Below are positions 1 through 10,599 of a stretch of 64,000 nucleotides of DNA, piece by piece. This DNA comes from Apodemus sylvaticus (taxonomy: Eukaryota > Chordata > Mammalia > Rodentia > Muridae), in the NCBI RefSeq assembly GCF_947179515.1, contig NC_067473.1:93999850-94063849 (forward strand), in the 5' to 3' direction. Numbering within the stretch: the stretch's first letter is position 1; the number at the start of each line of letters is the position of its first letter. The position numbers and the translations under genes were made by a program. The notes beneath the pieces were generated by a model. The model was not told the origin of the DNA, searched no databases, and saw only the letters and a program-made list of their open reading frames with translations.

Positions 1-125
1 AGTGGGAAGGGGTGGGTGGGAAGACAGGGGAAGAGAAGGGGGCTTACGGGACTTTCGGGGAGTGGGGGGCTAGAAAAGGGGAAATCATTTGAAATGTAAA
101 TAAATTATATCAAATAAAAAAAAAA
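1..125 (+). mobile_element. L1 3' end (3'UTR and A-tail), cut by window start
   Basis: This is the last part of a LINE-1 3'UTR on the plus strand. It has the G-rich tract (repeated GGGTGGG/GGGG runs, able to form a G-quadruplex), then the conserved terminal block with AAATCATTTGAAATG, then an A-tail ending near 125. The same block closes the L1 copies at about 1260, 32050 and 36800. The body of this element lies upstream of the window. Confidence 0.9.
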
Positions 126-1290
126 GCCAGACACTCTGAAGCTAATAGAAAAGAAACTGGGGAAGGCCCTTGAGGACATCAGTACAGGGAGAAAGTTTCT
201 GAACAGAACACCAATAGCGTATGCTCTAAGAGCAAGAATTGACAAATGGGACCTCATAAAATTACAAAGTTTCTGTAAGGCAAAGGATACCATCAAGAGG
301 ACAATAGGCAACCAACAAATTGGGAAAAGATCTTCACCAATCCTACATCAGATAGAGGGCTAATATCCAATATATATAAAGAACTCAAGAAGTTAGAGTC
401 CAGAAAACCAAACAACCCTATTAAAAAATGGGGTACAGAGTTAAACAAAGAATTCTCACCTGAAGAACTTCGGATGGAGGAGAAGCATCTTAAAAAATGC
501 TCAACTTCATTAGTCATTAGGGAAATGCAAATCAAAACAACCCTAAGATTTCATCTTATACCAGTCAGAATGGCTAAGATTAAAAATTCAGGAGACAGCA
601 GGTGTTGGAGAGGGTGTGGAGAAAGAGGAATACTCCTCCACTGCTGGTGGGGTTGCAAATTGGTACAACCACTCTGGAAATCAGTCTGGCGGTTCCTCCG
701 AGAACTGGGCACCTCACTTCCAGAAGATCCTGCTATACCACTCTTGGGCATATACCCAGAGGATTCCCCACCATGTAATAAGGATACATGCTCTACTATG
801 TTCATAGCAGCCCTATTTATAATTGCCAGATGCTGGAAAGAACCCAGGTATCCCTCAATAGAAGAGTGGATGCAAAAAATGTGGTATATTTACACAATGG
901 AGTACTATTCAGCCATTAGAAACAATGAATTCATGAAATTCTTAGGCAAATGGATGGAGCTAGAGAACATCATATTAAGTGAGGTAACCCAGACTCAAAA
1001 GGTGAATCATGGTATGCACTCACTAATTAGTGGTTATTAACCTAGAAAACTGGAATACCCAAAACATAATCCACACATCAAATGAGGTACAAGAAGAAAG
1101 GAGGAGTGGCCCCTGGTTCTGGATACACTCAGTGAAACAGTATTCGGCAAAACCAGAACGGGAAAGTGGGAAGGGGTGGGTGGGAGGACAGAGGAAGAGA
1201 AGGGGGCTTACGGGACTTTCGGGGCATGGGGGGCTAGAAAAGGGGAAATCATTTGAAATGTAAATAAATTATATCGAATAAAAAAAATTA
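126..1290 (+). mobile_element. 5'-truncated L1 (ORF2 C-terminus plus 3'UTR)
   Basis: An L1 fragment that starts abruptly inside ORF2, directly after the A-tail of the preceding L1. The ORF2 C-terminal part includes the IDKWDLIKLQSF segment and the cysteine-rich C-terminal region read from 474 to 1040, with WWGCKLVQPLWKSVW and a CNKDTCSTMFIAALFIIARC stretch. A frameshift near 300 breaks the frame. The 3'UTR runs from 1041 to about 1280 and ends in an A-rich tail. It probably inserted into the A-tail of its neighbour. No protein of use is encoded. Confidence 0.9.
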
Positions 1291-1337
1291 AAAAAAGAAA
1301 CTGACTCACTAATAAAACTTGAACTTGAAAAAAAAAA

Positions 1338-4186
1338 CTGATCAATTCGAATTCTTGTGCATGCTGACCTCCAATTGAACCAGCACCATTTGTTGAAAAG
1401 GCTATCATTTCTCCACTGGATGTTTTCAGCTCCTTTGTCGAAAATCAAGTGACCCTAGGTGTGTGCGTTCTTTTCTGGGTCTTCAGTCTTAGTCTATTGA
1501 TCCACTTGCCTGTCATTGTACCAATGCCATGCAGTTTTTATCACTGTTGCTCTGTAGTAATATTTGATATCTGGAATACTGATTCCTCCAGAAGTTCTTT
1601 TACTGTTGAGAATAGTTTTAGCTATCCTGGGTTTTTTGTTATTCCAGATGAATTTGAGAATTGCTCTCTCTAACTCTATGAAGAACTGAGTTGGGATTTT
1701 GATGGGGGATTGCGGTGGATCTATAGATTGCTTTTGGCAAGATGGCCATTTTAACTATATTAATCCTGCCAATCCACGAGCATGCAAGATTTTTCCATTT
1801 TCTGAGGTCTTCTTGGATTTCCTTCTTCAGAGACCTGAAGTTCTTTCATGAAGATCTTTCACTTGTTTGATTAGAGTCACACCAAGATACTTTATGATGT
1901 TTGTGGCTATTGTGAAGGGTGGCATTTCCCTAATTTCTTTCTCAGTCTGCTTATCCTTTGAGTATAGAAAGGTTACTGATTTGCTTGAGTTGATTTTGTA
2001 ACCAGTCACATTGGTGAAGTTATCAGCTGTAGGAATTCTCTGGTAGAGTTTTTTGGGTTGCTTGAGTGTACTATCATATGATCTGGAAATAGTGATAGTT
2101 TGACTTCTTCCTTTCCAATTGTATCCCTTTGACCTCCTTATGTTGTCGAATTGCCCGAGGTAGTATCTCAAGTACAATATTGAAAAGATAAGGAGAAAGG
2201 GGGCAGCCCTGTCTAGTCCCTGATTTTAGTGGGATTGCTTCAAGTTTCTCTCCATTTAGTTTGCTGTTTATTGCTTTTACTATGTTTAGGTATGGGCCTT
2301 GAATTCCTGTTCTTTCCAAGACTTTTAGCATGAAAGGATGCTGAATTTTGTCAAATGCTTTTTCAGCATCTAATGAAATGATTATGTGGTTTTTTTTCTT
2401 TGAGTTTGTTTATGTAGTGGATAGCATTGATGGATTTCCTTATATTGAACCATCCCTGCATCCCTGGGATGAAGCCTACTTGATCATGGTGGATGATCCT
2501 TTCGATGTGTTGTTGGATTTGGTTGGCAAGAATTTATTTAGTATTTTTGCATCGATATTCATAAGGGAAACTGGCCTGAAATTCTCTTTCTTTGTTCGAT
2601 CTTTGTGTGGTTTTGGTATCAGTGTAATTGTGGTTTCATAGAACAAGTTGGGGAGTGTTCCTTCTGTTTCTATTTTGTGGAAAAGTTTGAAGAGTATTGG
2701 TGTTAAGTCTTCATTGAAGGTCTGATAGAATTCTCCTCTAAAATCATCTGGTCCAGTGCTTTTTTTGGTTGGAAGGCTCTCTATGACCCTTACTATTTCT
2801 TTAGGGGTTATGGGACTATTTAGATGATATATTTGGTCCTGATTTAATTTTGGTATTTTGTATCTGTCTAGGAAATTGTCCATTTCCTCCAGATTCTCCA
2901 GTTGTGTTGAGTACAGTCTTTTGTAGTAGGATCTGTTAATTTTTTGAATTTCCCCAGTTTCTGTTGTTATTTCTCCCTTTTCATTTCTATTTTTGTTGAT
3001 TTGGATACTGTCTCTGTGCCTTTTGGTTAGTCTGGCTAATCTATCTTGTTGATTTTTTTTTTTAAAGAAACAGCTCCTGGTTTTGTTGATTCTTTGCATG
3101 GTTCTCTTTGTTTCTACTTGATTGATTTCAGTCCTGAGTTTTTAGCCATCAGCCTTGATGATTTCCTGTCTTCTTCTCCTGGTTCCTGGGTGAATTAGCT
3201 TCTTTGTGTTCCAGGACTTTCAGTTGTGCCGTTAAGCTTCTAGTGTATACTCTCTACATTTTTATTTTTTGGAGGCACTCAGGGCTATGAGTTTTCCTCT
3301 TAGCACTGCTTTCATTGCGTCCCATAAATTTGGGTATGTTGTGCCTTCATTTTCATTAAATTCTAAAAAGTCTTTGATTTCTTTCTTTATTTTTTCCTTG
3401 ACCAAGGTATCATTGAGTAGAGTATTGTTCAGTTTCCATGTGTATGTGGGCTTTCTGGTGTTTTTGTTTCTATTGAAGACCACTTTTACTCCATAGTGAT
3501 CTGATAGGAGGCATGGGATTATTTCCATCTTCTTATAATTGTTGAGGCTGTCTTGTGACCAATTATATGATTGATTTTGGAGAAGGTACCATGAGGTGCT
3601 GAGAAAAAGGTATATTCTTTTGCTTTAGGATGAAATGTTGTATATTTATCTGTTAAATCTAATTGGTCCAAAGCTTCAATTAGTTTCACTGTGTCCCTGT
3701 TTAGTTTCTGTTTTCCTGATCAGTTCATTGGAGGATAGTGGGGTGTTGAAGTCACCCACAATTATTGTGTTAGGTGCAATGTGTGCTTTGAGCTTTAGTA
3801 AAGTTTCTTTTATGAATGAGGGTGCCCTTGCATTTGGAACATAGATGTTCATAATTGAGAGTTCTTCTTGGTGGATTTTTCCTTTGACCAGCAAGAAGTG
3901 TCTTTCTGTGTCTCTTTTGATCACTTTAGGATGAAAGTCAATTTTATCTGATATTAGAATGGCTACTTGATTTTTTTTCCCCTAAGACCATATGCTTGTA
4001 AACTTGTTTTCCAGCTTTTTACTTTGAGGTAGTGTTTGTCTTTGACACTGAGTTGTGCTTCCTGTATGCAGCAAAATGTAGGATCCTGTTTACTTATCCA
4101 GTCTTTTTGTCTATGTCGTTTTTTGGGGAATTGAGTCCATTGATGTTAAGAGATATTAAGAAATAGTGATTATCGCTTCCTGTCAT
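1338..4186 (-). pseudogene. L1 ORF2 (endonuclease/reverse transcriptase), broken
   Basis: ORF2 normally encodes an APE-type endonuclease and a reverse transcriptase. The reading frame here is split by frameshifts and stops into pieces at 3676-3924 (VGDFNT endonuclease motif), 3262-3528 (SDHYGVKV, the endonuclease end), 2476-3099 (start of the RT region, KSTGPDDF) and 2074-2331 (SGTRQGCPLSPYLFN, an RT core motif). The coding remainder past residue ~900 is missing. It cannot make an active protein. Confidence 0.9.
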
Positions 4187-4189
4187 TTT

Positions 4190-5467
4190 TGATGTTATTT
4201 TTATATTTGAGTGGTTATGTACTTTTGGGTTTGATGAATGAAGGTTACTATTTTGCTTTTTCCAGGGTGTCGTTTCCCTCCTTGTATTGGAGTTTTCCCC
4301 CCATTATTCTTTGTAGAGCTGGGTTTGTAGAAAGATATTGTGTAAATTTGCTTTTGTCATGGAATATCTTGGTTTCTCCATCTATTGTGATTGAGAGTTT
4401 TGCTTGGTATAGTAGTCTTGGCTGGCATTTGTGTTCTCTTAGAGTCTGCATGAGATCTGGCCAGGATCTTCTAGGTTTCATGGTCTCTGGTGAGAAGTTT
4501 GGTGTAATTATGATAGGTCTTCCTTTATATGTTACTTGGCCTTTTTCTCTTACTGCCTTTAATATTCTTTTTTCATTTAGTACATTTGGGGTTTTGATTA
4601 TTATGTGACGGAGGTATTTCTGCTCTGGTCCAGTCTGTTTGGAGTTCTGTAGGCTTCTTGTATATTTGTGGGCATTTCTCTCTTTTGGTTAGGGAAGTTT
4701 TCTTCCATAATTTTGTTGAAGATGTTTGTTGTCCCTTTAAGTTGTAAATGTTCACTCTCATCTATACCTATAATCCTTAGGTTTGGTCTTCTCATTGTGT
4801 CCTGAATTTCTTGGATGTTTTGGGTTACAAGCTTTTTGCATTTTGCATGGACTTTTGAGTCCTTGGTTTCTATGGTATCTTTGGCATCTGAGATTCTTTC
4901 TTCTATCCCTTTTATTCTGTTGTTGATATTTGTATCTATGGCTCCTGATTTCTTCCCAAGGTTTTCTATCTCCAAAGTTGTCTCCCTTTGCGATTTCTTA
5001 GTTGTTTCTACTTTTGTTTTTAGATCCTGGATGGTTTTGCTCAGCTCTTTCACTTGCTTGTTTGTGTTTTCTTGTAATTCTTTAAGGGATTTTTGTGTTT
5101 CCTCTTTCATTACTTCTGCCTGTTGACCAAAGTTCTCCTGCATTTCTTCAAGTGATTTTTGTGTTTCCTCCTTAGTGGCTTCTATCTTTTGAGACATACT
5201 CTCCTGAATTTCTTTTAATGATTTTTGTGTTTCCCTTGTAACGGCTTCTAACTTTTGAAACCTTTTCTCCTGAATTTCTTTAACAGATTTATTTATGTCC
5301 TTCAAGTGTTCCTCTATCAGAATCATGACCAGTGATTTTAAATTCAAATCTTGTCTTTCTGGTGTGTTGGGGTATCTAGGTCTTGCTGTTGTTGGAGAAT
5401 TCGGTTCAGATGCTGCCATATTGCCTTGATTTCTGTTAGTAACCTTCCTACGCTTGCCTTTTGCCAT
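4190..5467 (-). pseudogene. L1 ORF1 (nucleic-acid chaperone), frameshifted
   Basis: ORF1 starts with ATG at 5467 (MAKGKRRKVTNRNQG). An N-terminal tail is followed by a long coiled coil of KSLKEIQE-like repeats and then the RRM-like core (MRRPNLRIIGIDE, EAYRTPNRLDQ). The frame is open to about 4601 and then shifts. The C-terminal domain (REHKCQPRLLY, KLSITIDGETK) continues in another frame at 4248-4481. In L1 biology ORF1p trimerises and binds L1 RNA. This copy is disabled. Confidence 0.9.
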
Positions 5468-5699
5468 CTAGTTCTCACCGGTGTTAGTTGGTCTTGTCAC
5501 TAACTGGTGTTTCAACCTCCTGTGATCTTGTAAGGCTATTTCCGCAACACTGGATGACTGGGTTTCCCCTGGCACAGATTGCTGATGTGTTGCCCTCTTC
5601 TTGTGTGCCATTGGAGCCCTCTTGTGTCTTGCCCCAAGCAATGTTATACTTGGGTTGTCTCAGTGAACCTAGAGCTCCCTGACTGCTCTGTCATGGAGC

Positions 5700-6060
5700 A
5701 AAGATGGTGGTAGGGAGTCACTCCCTGGCTGGCACACAGACAATCCGCCTATCTGCCCATGTCTTGGGTGTAGGCAGACCCCTGGTGGTTTGTGCCCCCA
5801 GAGATCTTAAACTCGGGATATCTCAGTACCTGGCGCTGCCTTTCTACTCTGTCAGGCAGCGAAGATGGTGGCGGGGGGACACTCCCTGTGCTGATCTCCA
5901 CGTAGGGTACAGGCCCCACAATAGGCTGACACACAGACAAACCACCTATCTGCCCAGGTCCTGGGTGCAGGCAGACCCCTGGTGGTTTGCACCTCCAGAG
6001 ATCTTAAACTCGGGATATCTCAGTACCTGGTGCTGGCTTTCTGCTCCATCAGACAGTGAA
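5700..6060 (-). repeat. Tandem L1 5'UTR promoter monomers (~197 bp period)
   Basis: Two head-to-tail units upstream of ORF1 share GATCTTAAACTCGGGATATC at 5803-5822 and again 197 bp later, near 6000. Tandem 5'UTR monomers are the known promoter architecture of murine L1, where each unit adds promoter strength. The second unit is complete and the one nearer ORF1 is shorter. The right end stops where another L1 ORF1 begins. Confidence 0.8.
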
Positions 6061-6956
6061 GATCATCTCCTGTATTTCTTTAAGGGATTTTTGTGTTTCT
6101 TCTTTAAGGACTTTTACCTGTTGCCTGATATTCTCCTGTATTTCTTTAAGGGAGTTATTTAAGTTTTTCTTGAAGCCCTCTATCAGCTTCATGAGATATG
6201 ATTTTAAATCCGATTCTTGCTTTTGCGTGTGTTGGGGTATCTGGGACTTGCTGTGGTGGGAGAACTGGGTTCTGATGTTGCCATGTGGCTTTGGTTTCTG
6301 TTGTTAGGGTTCTTGTGCTTGCCTTTTGCCATCTGCTTGTCTCTGGTGCTAGTTGGTATTGTTGTCTCTGGCTGGAGTTTGTTTCTCCTGTGGGCCTGTA
6401 ATCCTGTGTCCCTACTCCTCTGAACTCAAAAGTGGAAGCACTGCTGGGAGATCTCTCTCTCTCCTGGCAGGTTATGCACAGAAGGCTGTGGAGTTTCCTG
6501 GCTCCCTCGTGCAAATGGCAGCAGGATGTCTTCCATCTCAGCTGCTCCACTGATCCACTGATCTTATGTCGTTTGTGCTCCTAGCTGGTCCCCTCTAGAG
6601 AGAAGGTAGAGATCTCACCTCTGCACTCAGGAGTGAAGGCACTGCTGGGAGACCACTCTCTCATTGTGTGCTATGTACAGAAGGCTGGGGAGTCTCCTTG
6701 CTCCCTGGTGCAAATGGCGGTGGGACGACGTCCTTTCCAGCTGCCCCAGAGTCCCCCGGCTTCCTAACACCAATGGTGGCAGGGAGAATTCCATCCCAGC
6801 TGCTCCCCTGATCTTATGTCCTGTGTGCTCCTAGCTGATACCCTCCGAGAGAAGGTGGAGATTTCACCTCTGTGCCTAGAAGTGAAAGCACTGCTGTGAG
6901 ATCTCTCTCTCCTGGCAGGCTAAGCACAGTTGACTGTGGAGTTCCACCTGGTGTAA
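6061..6956 (-). mobile_element. L1 5' fragment: ORF1 N-terminus and 5'UTR monomers
   Basis: Read on the minus strand, an ORF1 start lies near 6330 and only its N-terminal coding part survives (6061-6330). Upstream of it, 6430-6956 holds tandem units sharing CACTGCTGGGAGA, spaced about 200 and 250 bp (6434, 6634, 6883); the larger spacing contains an extra ~50 bp. These monomers differ in sequence from the 197-bp units at 5.7-6.06 kb, so this is another L1 subfamily. It ends where ORF2 of a third L1 begins. Confidence 0.75.
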
Positions 6957-8245
6957 ATGGCCAATGAATTTCTTTATATTGGACCATTCCTGAATCCCTG
7001 GGATGAAGCCTACTTGTTTGTGATGAATGATCATTTTGATGTATATGGGTGACAAGAATTTTATTGAGTATTTTTGCATGGATAATAAAGGAAATTGGTC
7101 TGAAGTTCTCGTTCTTTGTTGGATCTTTGTGTGATTTTGGTATCAGTGAAATTGTGGCTTCATAGAACAAGTTGGGTAGTGTTCCTTCTGTTCCTATTTT
7201 GTGGAATAGTTTGAAGAGTATTGGTATTAGGTCTTCTTTGAAGGTCTGATAGAATTCTGCACTAAAACCATCTGGTCCTGTGCTTTTTTTGGTTGGGAGA
7301 CTTTCAATGACTGCTTTGATTTCTTTAGGGGTTATGGAACTGGTTAGATGGTCTATCAGATGCTGATTTAACTTTGGACTTTGGTATCTGTCCAGAATAT
7401 TGTTCATATTGTCCAGATTTTCTAGTTGTGTTGAGTAGAAGCTTTTGTCATAGGATCTGATGATTTTTTGAATTTCCTCAATTTCTGTTGTTCCACGTTT
7501 AAGAGAGCTTTCTGTTGTTTTAGTTCCTATTGAAGACCATTTACTCCAAGTGATTTGATAGGAGGCATGGGATTATTTCAGTCTTCTTATATCTGCTGAG
7601 GTCTGTTTTGTGACCAATTGTATGGTCAATTTTGGAGAAGGTACCATGAGGCGCTGGGAAGAAGGTATATTCTTTTGATTTAGGATGAACTATTCTATAG
7701 ATATCTGTTAAATCCATTTTGTCCAAAATTTCTGCTAGTTTGACTGTGTCTCTGTTTAGTTTGTTCTTCCCTGATCTGTCCATTGATGATCGTGAGGTGT
7801 TGAGGTCACCCACAATTATTGTGTTAGGTACTATGTGTGCTTTGAACTTTAATAAAGTTTCTATTATGAATGAGGGTGCCCTTACATTTTGAGCATAGAT
7901 TTTCAGAATTGAGAGTTCTTCTTGTATATTTTTCCTTTGATGAGTATGGAGTGTCCTTCTGTGTCTTTTTTGAATTAGTTTTCGTTGAAAGTCAATTTTA
8001 TCCGTTATTACAATGGCTACTCCAGCTTGTGTCCTGCCACCATTTGCTTGGAAAATTTTTTCCAGCCTTTTACTCTGAGGTAGTATTCGTCTTTGACACT
8101 GGGGTGCATTTCTTGTATGCAGCAAGATGCTGGGTTCTGTTTATGCATCCAGTCTGTTAGTCTATGTGTTTTTTTTTGGGGGGGGGATTGAGTCCATTGA
8201 TGTTAAGAGATATTAAGGAATAGTGATTATTGCTTCCTGTTATTT
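6957..8245 (-). pseudogene. L1 ORF2 N-terminal half, broken
   Basis: The endonuclease part is open at 7541-8125, with VGDLNTSRSSMDRSG in place of the usual VGDFNT. The RT entry part lies at 6814-7407 (KSTGPDGFSAEFYQTFKEDL). A stretch near 7480-7540 is deleted compared with other copies, and a run of nine or ten Gs at 8177 shifts the N-terminal frame. The RT catalytic region is absent. Confidence 0.85.
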
Positions 8246-9073
8246 TTGATGTCACTTTTATGTTTGTGTAGTTATCTTCTTTTGGGTTTGTTGAAAGAAG
8301 ATTATTATCTTGCTTTTCTAGGGTGTATTTGCCTTCCTTATATTGGTGTTTTCTGTCTATTATCCTTTATAGATGGATTTGGGGAAACATATTGTGTAGA
8401 TTTGGTTTGTGAGAAGCCTGGTGTAATTCTGATAGGTCTTCCTTTATATGTTACTTTGCCTTTTTTTCCTTACTGCTTTTAATATACTTTCTTTGCTTAG
8501 TACATTTGGTGTTCTGATTATTATGTGATAGGAGGAATTTCTGTTCTGGTCCAGTCTGTTTGGAGTTCTGTAGGCTTCTTGTATGTTCATGGGCATCTCT
8601 TTCTTTAGGCTAAGGAAGATTTCTTCTAAAATTTTGTTGAAGATACTTACTGTCCCTTTAAATTGTAAATCTTTGCTCTCTTCTACACCCATAATCTTTA
8701 GGTTTGGCCTTCTATTTGTGTCCTGGATATCCTGGATATTTTGGGTTTCAAGCTTTTTGAATTTTGCATTTTCTTTGACTGTTGAGTCAATGCTTTCTAT
8801 AGTATCTTTAGCACCTGAGATCTTTTTCTTGTATCTCTTGTATTCTGTTGTTGATATTTGAATCCTTGACTCCTGATTTCTTTCCAAGTGTTTCTATCTC
8901 CAATGTTGTCTCCCATTGTGATTTCTTAGTTGTTTCTAATTCTGTTTTTAGATCGTGGATGGTTTTGTTAAGTTTCTTCACTTGATTGTTTGTGTTTTCT
9001 TGTAATACTTTAAGGGATTTTTGTGTTTCCTCTTTAAGGGCTTCTGCTTGTTGACCCATGTTCTCCTGTATTT

Positions 9074-9231
9074 TTTGTTTGTTTGTTTGTTTTTGGGACA
9101 GGGTTTCTCTGTGTAGCCCTGGCTGTCCTGGAACTCATTTTGTAGACCAGGCTGGCCACAAACTCAGAAATCCACCTGCCTCTGCTTCCCATGTGCTGGG
9201 ATTTAGGGCATGTGCCACTATTGTCCGGCTA
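9074..9231 (-). mobile_element. B1 SINE with target duplication
   Basis: Reverse-complement B1: a TTTG-rich start, then GGGACAGGGTTTCTCTGTG, CCTGGCTGTCCTGGAACTCA and TGCTGGGATTTAGG-type B1 landmarks, ending in the short CCGGCT left end. It is flanked by an 11-bp direct repeat CTCCTGTATTT (9063-9073 and 9232-9242), which is L1 ORF1 sequence. B1 is derived from 7SL RNA and is mobilised by L1. Confidence 0.93.
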
Positions 9232-9333
9232 CTCCTGTATTTCTTTAAAAGATATTTGTGTTTCGTTTTTTTAAGGGCTTCTATCTTTTGACTTATGTTA
9301 TCCTTTATTTCTTTAAGGGAGCTACTTATGTCC

Positions 9334-9705
9334 TGTAACCGCCAGCAGCCACATGTGAACTGGATACCTGAAAGAGAATTCTGGGGATAAACAGGAAGGG
9401 GACGAAAGAGAATTGAGTCAAGACGACAGTTGCCGATAGAGACTGATTTTACTATTATTTAGCCAAAATATATAGTCTTTAGAAAACAACCCTGCCCCCC
9501 CACCCCCCACCGAGCAGGCCAAGAACTCCTTGGCTCCACTTCTCAGCGGGTTGCCTGCTTCAAGTCTAGTGGGTCTCTGCTGGTCTCCAGGTGAGACTGT
9601 GCCCTGAGGCAGCCTTGGTCGTCAAGGTGGAACAAGGGCTGGAGATAACACACCAGCGGAAAAGTGGGGGCTGCCAGCCAGCTCAATGCTGTGGAGGAAG
9701 GGACA
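9334..9705. mobile_element. Solo LTR (ERVK-like) inserted in L1 ORF1
   Basis: A 372-bp block that interrupts the L1 ORF1 homology exactly. It starts TGTAAC and ends GGACA, the TG...CA ends of an LTR. A 6-bp direct repeat ATGTCC flanks it at 9328-9333 and 9706-9711, a target size typical of ERVK-type elements. It holds a C-rich tract at 9490-9512 and no coding sequence. The family and orientation are not resolved. The single LTR suggests recombination between two LTRs of a former provirus. Confidence 0.7.
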
Positions 9706-10199
9706 ATGTCCTTCTTGAAATTCTCTATCAGCATCATGAAATGTGATTTTAAATCCAGATCTTGTTTTTCTGGTAGGTTGGGGGGGGGGGGTATCCAGGA
9801 CTTGCCGTTGTAGGAGAATTTGGTTCAGATTGTGCCATGTTGCCTTATTTTCTGTTGGTATTGTTCTTGTATTTGCCTTTTTCCATCTGGTTATCTCTGG
9901 TGTTAGCTGTTGTTGTGATCTGTGATGGTGGCTTGTCTCTCAAGCCTCTGTATCTGTACTTCTGGGAGACCCATTCTCTCTGTGTTCACATGTATGTAAG
10001 TACTCCTTGGAGACCTGCTCTCTTGTGGTTGTTTTTGGGTATGTAGTTCTGTTTCCCCAATCAGTTCTGGGTGAGGGCAGTAATCAGAAGACTCCTGTCC
10101 CAGACTGTTCTTAGGCTCTTGTGTCTTTAGGGTTTCCTGCTGCTTCCTTTGAGCAGTAGGGGTGGTCCCACTTCTGATGACTATCCTCTCTACACTCCA

Positions 10200-10580
10200 G
10201 AGTGCTTAGCTACCTTCGTGCACTACTTGGGTATGACAGGCTATGGCAGAGGTTAGTCCCAAGCTGGAGAGAGAAACCAGAGGGTGTCTGCCAGCAGTTT
10301 CCAGTTGTGATCCTCTGTGTGGTTAGGCCTCTCTCCACTCCTGGGTGCTTAGCTATGTCCCTATGCTACTTGGGTATGACAGTTGTGGCAGAGGATGGTC
10401 ACAAGTTGGAGACAGAAACCAGAGGGCTTCCAACAGAAGTTTCTGGATGTGATCCTCTGAGCTGCAAGGCAGGTCTCACCTGTGCTGATTGGCCTCTCTG
10501 CACTGCTGGTGGTTACCTACCTTCCTGTGCCACTTGGATATGGCGTGCTGTGGCAGAAGATGGTCCCAAGCAGGAGACAG
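10200..10580 (-). repeat. Third type of L1 promoter monomer, three units
   Basis: Three tandem units share ACTTGGGTATGAC or a close variant near 10225, 10368 and 10533, followed by a GGTC(A/C)CAAG...GGAGA block. The period is about 145-165 bp. They sit upstream of the ORF1 start at 9886 in the expected L1 5'UTR position. Their sequence differs from both monomer types at 5.7-6.9 kb. Confidence 0.7.
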
Positions 10581-10599
10581 GAAGTATATTTTTCTAAGT

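Larger units (their letters stand above)
1338..6060 (-). mobile_element. Long L1 on the minus strand, 3' end missing
   Basis: A nearly complete L1 read right to left: 5'UTR monomers (about 5700-6060), 5'UTR (5468-5700), ORF1 (5467 to about 4190) and ORF2 (about 4186 to 1338). It stops inside ORF2, with no 3'UTR or poly(T) on its left side. Its missing 3' portion matches almost exactly what the plus-strand fragment at 126-1290 contains; only about 60 bp of ORF2 is absent between them. It is either a rearranged single element or two independent truncated copies. Confidence 0.9.
8250..9886 (-). pseudogene. L1 ORF1 split by a B1 SINE and a solo LTR
   Basis: The start codon is at 9884-9886 (reading MEKGK instead of MAKGK). 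The coiled coil is cut at 9334-9711 by an LTR and at 9074-9242 by a B1. The RRM-like core (RRPNLKIMGVEESKDLQ, EAYRTPNRLDQNRNSS) is open at 8444-8887. The C-terminal domain is shortened. It is not functional. Confidence 0.8.
6957..10580 (-). mobile_element. L1 on the minus strand, 3' truncated, with SINE and LTR insertions
   Basis: Read right to left: three promoter monomers (10200-10580), 5'UTR, ORF1 (start 9886), then ORF2 from about 8245 to 6957, where it breaks off inside the RT region. ORF1 is interrupted by a B1 SINE (9074-9231) and by a solo LTR (9334-9705), both with target duplications. Several frameshifts show it is dead and older than those two insertions. Confidence 0.85.
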
